NCBI RefSeq assembly: GCF_001665605.1
Contig: NZ_LZSV01000021.1
Span: forward strand, 62,001-126,000
Length of the DNA stretch: 64,000 nucleotides
Direction: 5' to 3'
Source of the DNA: Mycobacterium sp. 852014-50255_SCH5639931
GTDB lineage: Bacteria; Actinomycetota; Actinomycetes; Mycobacteriales; Mycobacteriaceae
Shown: positions 62,191 through 64,000 of the stretch, in pieces
Layout: the number at the start of each line of letters is the position of its first letter
Position numbering within the stretch: the first letter of the stretch is position 1
Notes under the pieces: model-generated
Databases searched by the model: none
Told to the model about the DNA's origin: nothing
The model's input: only the letters and a program-made list of their open reading frames with translations
Translations under genes and position numbers: made by a program

Positions 62191-63096
62191 GTGCGTAGCG
62201 AAGGCGATACCTGGGACATCACAACAAGTGTCGGTTCGACGGCGTTATTCGTGGCGACCGCCCGAGCGCTGGAGGCGCAGAAGCCGAACCCGCTGGTCGT
62301 CGACGCCTACGCGGAGGTGTTCTGCCGGGCCGTCGGCGGGTGGGCGGCCGACGTCCTGGACGGCAAACTGCCCGACCACCAGCTGAAGACCCCGGACTGG
62401 GGCGAGCACTTCGTCAACTTCCAGGGTGCCCGCACCAAATACTTCGACGCGTACTTCCGCCGGGCCGCCGACGCGGGTGTTCGCCAGGTGGTCATCCTGG
62501 CGGCGGGGCTGGACTCCCGCGCCTACCGCCTGGACTGGCCGGCCGGGACCACCATCTTCGAACTGGACCAGCCGCAGGTCCTCGATTTCAAGCGTCAGGT
62601 GCTCGCCGACCACGGCGCGGAACCGAAGACCCAGCGCCGGGAGATCGCGGTGGACCTGCGAGACGACTGGCCACAGGCGCTGCGCGACAGCGGCTTTGAC
62701 GCCACCAAGCCGTCGGCTTGGATAGCCGAAGGCCTGCTCATCTACCTGCCCGCCGCCGCGCAGGAGCAGCTGTTCACCGGCATCGACGGCCTGGCCGCCC
62801 CGGGCAGCCACGTCGCCGTCGAGGACGGCGCCCCGCTCGACCAGGACGACTTCGAGGCGAAACGCGAGGAGGAACGGGCCGCGATGGCCGCCGGCGCGGA
62901 ACGGCCCTTCTATCAGCTGGTGTACAACGAGCGGATCGCGCCCGCCACCGAATGGTTCGGCGAGCGGGGCTGGAACGCGGTCGGCACCCGGCTGGCCGAC
63001 TACCTTCGGGAAAACGGCCGGCCGGTGCCCGAGGCTGACGCCGAAGCCGGGTCGATGGTGGCGCGCAACACCCTGGTGAGCGCCGTCAAAGGCTGA
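62191..63096 (+). CDS. SAM-dependent methyltransferase (Rv0281 type)
   Basis: The 301-residue product belongs to the actinobacterial putative S-adenosylmethionine methyltransferase family. The N-terminal [20 protein letters not shown], the SAM-binding strand [16 protein letters not shown] near residue 95, the acidic [14 protein letters not shown] and [12 protein letters not shown] are all present. These proteins are numerous in mycobacteria and their substrates are mostly unknown. The GTG start lies 43 bases after the kinase stop. It is the syntenic Rv0281 neighbour of ESX-3, so it marks the edge of the inserted island. Confidence 0.9.
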   Translation: MRSEGDTWDITTSVGSTALFVATARALEAQKPNPLVVDAYAEVFCRAVGGWAADVLDGKLPDHQLKTPDWGEHFVNFQGARTKYFDAYFRRAADAGVRQVVILAAGLDSRAYRLDWPAGTTIFELDQPQVLDFKRQVLADHGAEPKTQRREIAVDLRDDWPQALRDSGFDATKPSAWIAEGLLIYLPAAAQEQLFTGIDGLAAPGSHVAVEDGAPLDQDDFEAKREEERAAMAAGAERPFYQLVYNERIAPATEWFGERGWNAVGTRLADYLRENGRPVPEADAEAGSMVARNTLVSAVKG

Positions 63097-63104
63097 ACGC
63101 CGGG

Positions 63105-63126
63105 AGCCCGGAGTCGCCGGGCTTTC
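63105..63126 (+). terminator. terminator after the methyltransferase gene
   Basis: AGCCCGG (63105-63111) and CCGGGCT (63117-63123) form a seven-base-pair stem with a five-base loop, followed by TTT, 8 bases after the stop codon. Confidence 0.65.
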
Positions 63127-63299
63127 CATGACTTTTCCATGAGTTGAGCGCGCGCCGGAACTTTTGCGCGCCGCCCCCCGACTACTACCGGGCTCATCCG
63201 TGCGTCGCCCAACAGCCCGGACGACGTCGCTCTCAGCCCGGCGAGGAGTCCCGGCATGGCACTATGCGCATTGATCGATAGCTCGGCGGGTGACCGAGG

Positions 63300-64000
63300 A
63301 TGACCTCGCCGGTGTGGATGGCTTTCCCTCCGGAGGTTCATTCGGCTCAGCTGAGCAGCGGTCCCGGCCCGGCGGGCCTGCTGGCCGCCTCGGCGGCATG
63401 GAGTTCGCTGAGCACGACCTACGCGTCGGCGGCGGACGAGCTGTCCGCGACCCTGGCCGCGACGCAGGCCGGGGCGTGGGAGGGGCCCACCGCCGAGCAG
63501 TACGCGGCCGCCCACGCGCCCTACCTGGCCTGGCTGATGCGGGCCAGCACCAACAGCGCGGCGGCCGCCGCCCGGCATGAGACCGCGGCCACGGCCTACA
63601 CGGCGGCGCTGGCTGCCATGCCGACGCTGCCCGAGCTGGCCGCCAACCACACGATTCACGGCGCCCTGGTGGCGACGAACTTCTTCGGCGTCAACACCAT
63701 TCCGATCGCGGTCAACGAGGCGGACTACGCGCGGATGTGGGTCCAGGCGGCCACCACGATGTCCACATACCAGGCGGTCTCGACCGTGGCGGTGGCGTCG
63801 ACACCGCAGACCGACCCGGCGCCACAAATCGTGCAGGCCACCGACAGCGGCCAAGACAGTGACGACGACGGAATCGTCGACAACGACGGCGGTAACCCGT
63901 ACCAGCTGAGCTGGTGGATCAACCGATTCACCGAGATTTTCCAGACTATAGCCAGAGATTTAGCGGAGTTTCCCACGGACCCGGCCGACGCAATAGAGGA
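63300..64000 (+). CDS. PPE family protein, 5' part (runs off the window)
   Basis: The ATG at 63300 opens a frame that continues past the window end; 233 codons are visible. The PPE domain is clear ([59 protein letters not shown]). For about 175 residues it is nearly the same as the PPE at 50948, and the two diverge after [10 protein letters not shown]. It is thus a recent-looking duplicate or donor of PPE3. The ribosome-binding site is poor (GAGG directly before ATG), so the start may be one of the nearby codons. It probably precedes eccA3 of ESX-3, outside this window. Confidence 0.88.
   Translation, partial: MTSPVWMAFPPEVHSAQLSSGPGPAGLLAASAAWSSLSTTYASAADELSATLAATQAGAWEGPTAEQYAAAHAPYLAWLMRASTNSAAAAARHETAATAYTAALAAMPTLPELAANHTIHGALVATNFFGVNTIPIAVNEADYARMWVQAATTMSTYQAVSTVAVASTPQTDPAPQIVQATDSGQDSDDDGIVDNDGGNPYQLSWWINRFTEIFQTIARDLAEFPTDPADAIE

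Overview
The window is high-GC, gene-dense actinobacterial chromosome. Gene content and order match the Mycobacterium tuberculosis stretch from Rv0235c to Rv0281: aftD, lpqI, htdX-fabG4-fadA2-fadE5, the sdh1 operon, hsp20, nirBD, narK3, narU, fadD2, fadE6 and PPE3, up to the flank of the ESX-3 locus. Several M. tuberculosis genes of this stretch are missing here (VapBC24, cobU-cobQ1-PPE2, aac(2')-Ic, oplA, Rv0273c, VapBC25, PE_PGRS3/4). Others have been added. This suggests a slow-growing non-tuberculous mycobacterium, possibly of the M. avium complex. The species is inferred from remembered synteny only; no database search was run.

Layout. 1-10.3 kb: small secreted proteins, an LMF1-like membrane protein, the arabinosyltransferase AftD with two DUF2613 microproteins, the glucosaminidase lipoprotein LpqI, a TetR regulator and a divergent ClC channel. 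10.3-17.9 kb: a fatty-acid cluster (htdX, fabG4, fadA2, fadE5) whose promoters share palindromic elements, an added 2-oxoglutarate oxygenase and a flavin reductase. 17.8-22 kb: succinate dehydrogenase 1. 22-29 kb: a PEP-mutase-like enzyme, Hsp20 with an HspR-type operator, the assimilatory nitrite reductase NirBD, and siroheme-related genes (CbiX-like, and HemD fused to a DNA-binding domain). 29-36 kb: two NarK-type transporters, PxpBC, a FecB2-like siderophore-binding lipoprotein and a TetR. 35.7-44.8 kb: LigD-type primase, FadD2, a small RHH-like protein, a Gly/His/Trp-rich exported peptide, FadE6, a hydrolase, a VOC protein and a membrane protein.

44.9-64 kb is the accessory part. A PapA-like acyltransferase lies between a 5'-truncated and an intact copy of a WS/DGAT-like gene. 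These are followed by a TetR, a DUF2236 oxygenase and PPE3, which has a Zur-like box. Between PPE3 and a second, closely related PPE gene sits an island of about 10 kb. It contains a DUF4333 membrane protein, an FHA protein with two helix-turn-helix regions, a Pro/Tyr-rich protein, two PknH-sensor-like proteins (one a lipoprotein), two paralogous lipoproteins and a Ser/Thr kinase. The kinase's extracellular half is a FecB/FhuD-type siderophore-binding domain. The syntenic SAM methyltransferase (Rv0281 type) follows.

Best candidate for an undescribed system: this island looks like an envelope-to-cytoplasm phospho-signalling module. The two lipoproteins and the ligand-binding kinase are translationally coupled. 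An FHA/HTH protein could read out phosphorylation. A 24-bp palindrome occurs in two of the island's divergent promoters (53215-53238 and 56021-56044, 21 of 24 bases identical). Its position beside ESX-3 and a Zur-regulated-type PPE gene makes iron or siderophore sensing an attractive hypothesis, but the ligand and the phosphorylation targets are inference.
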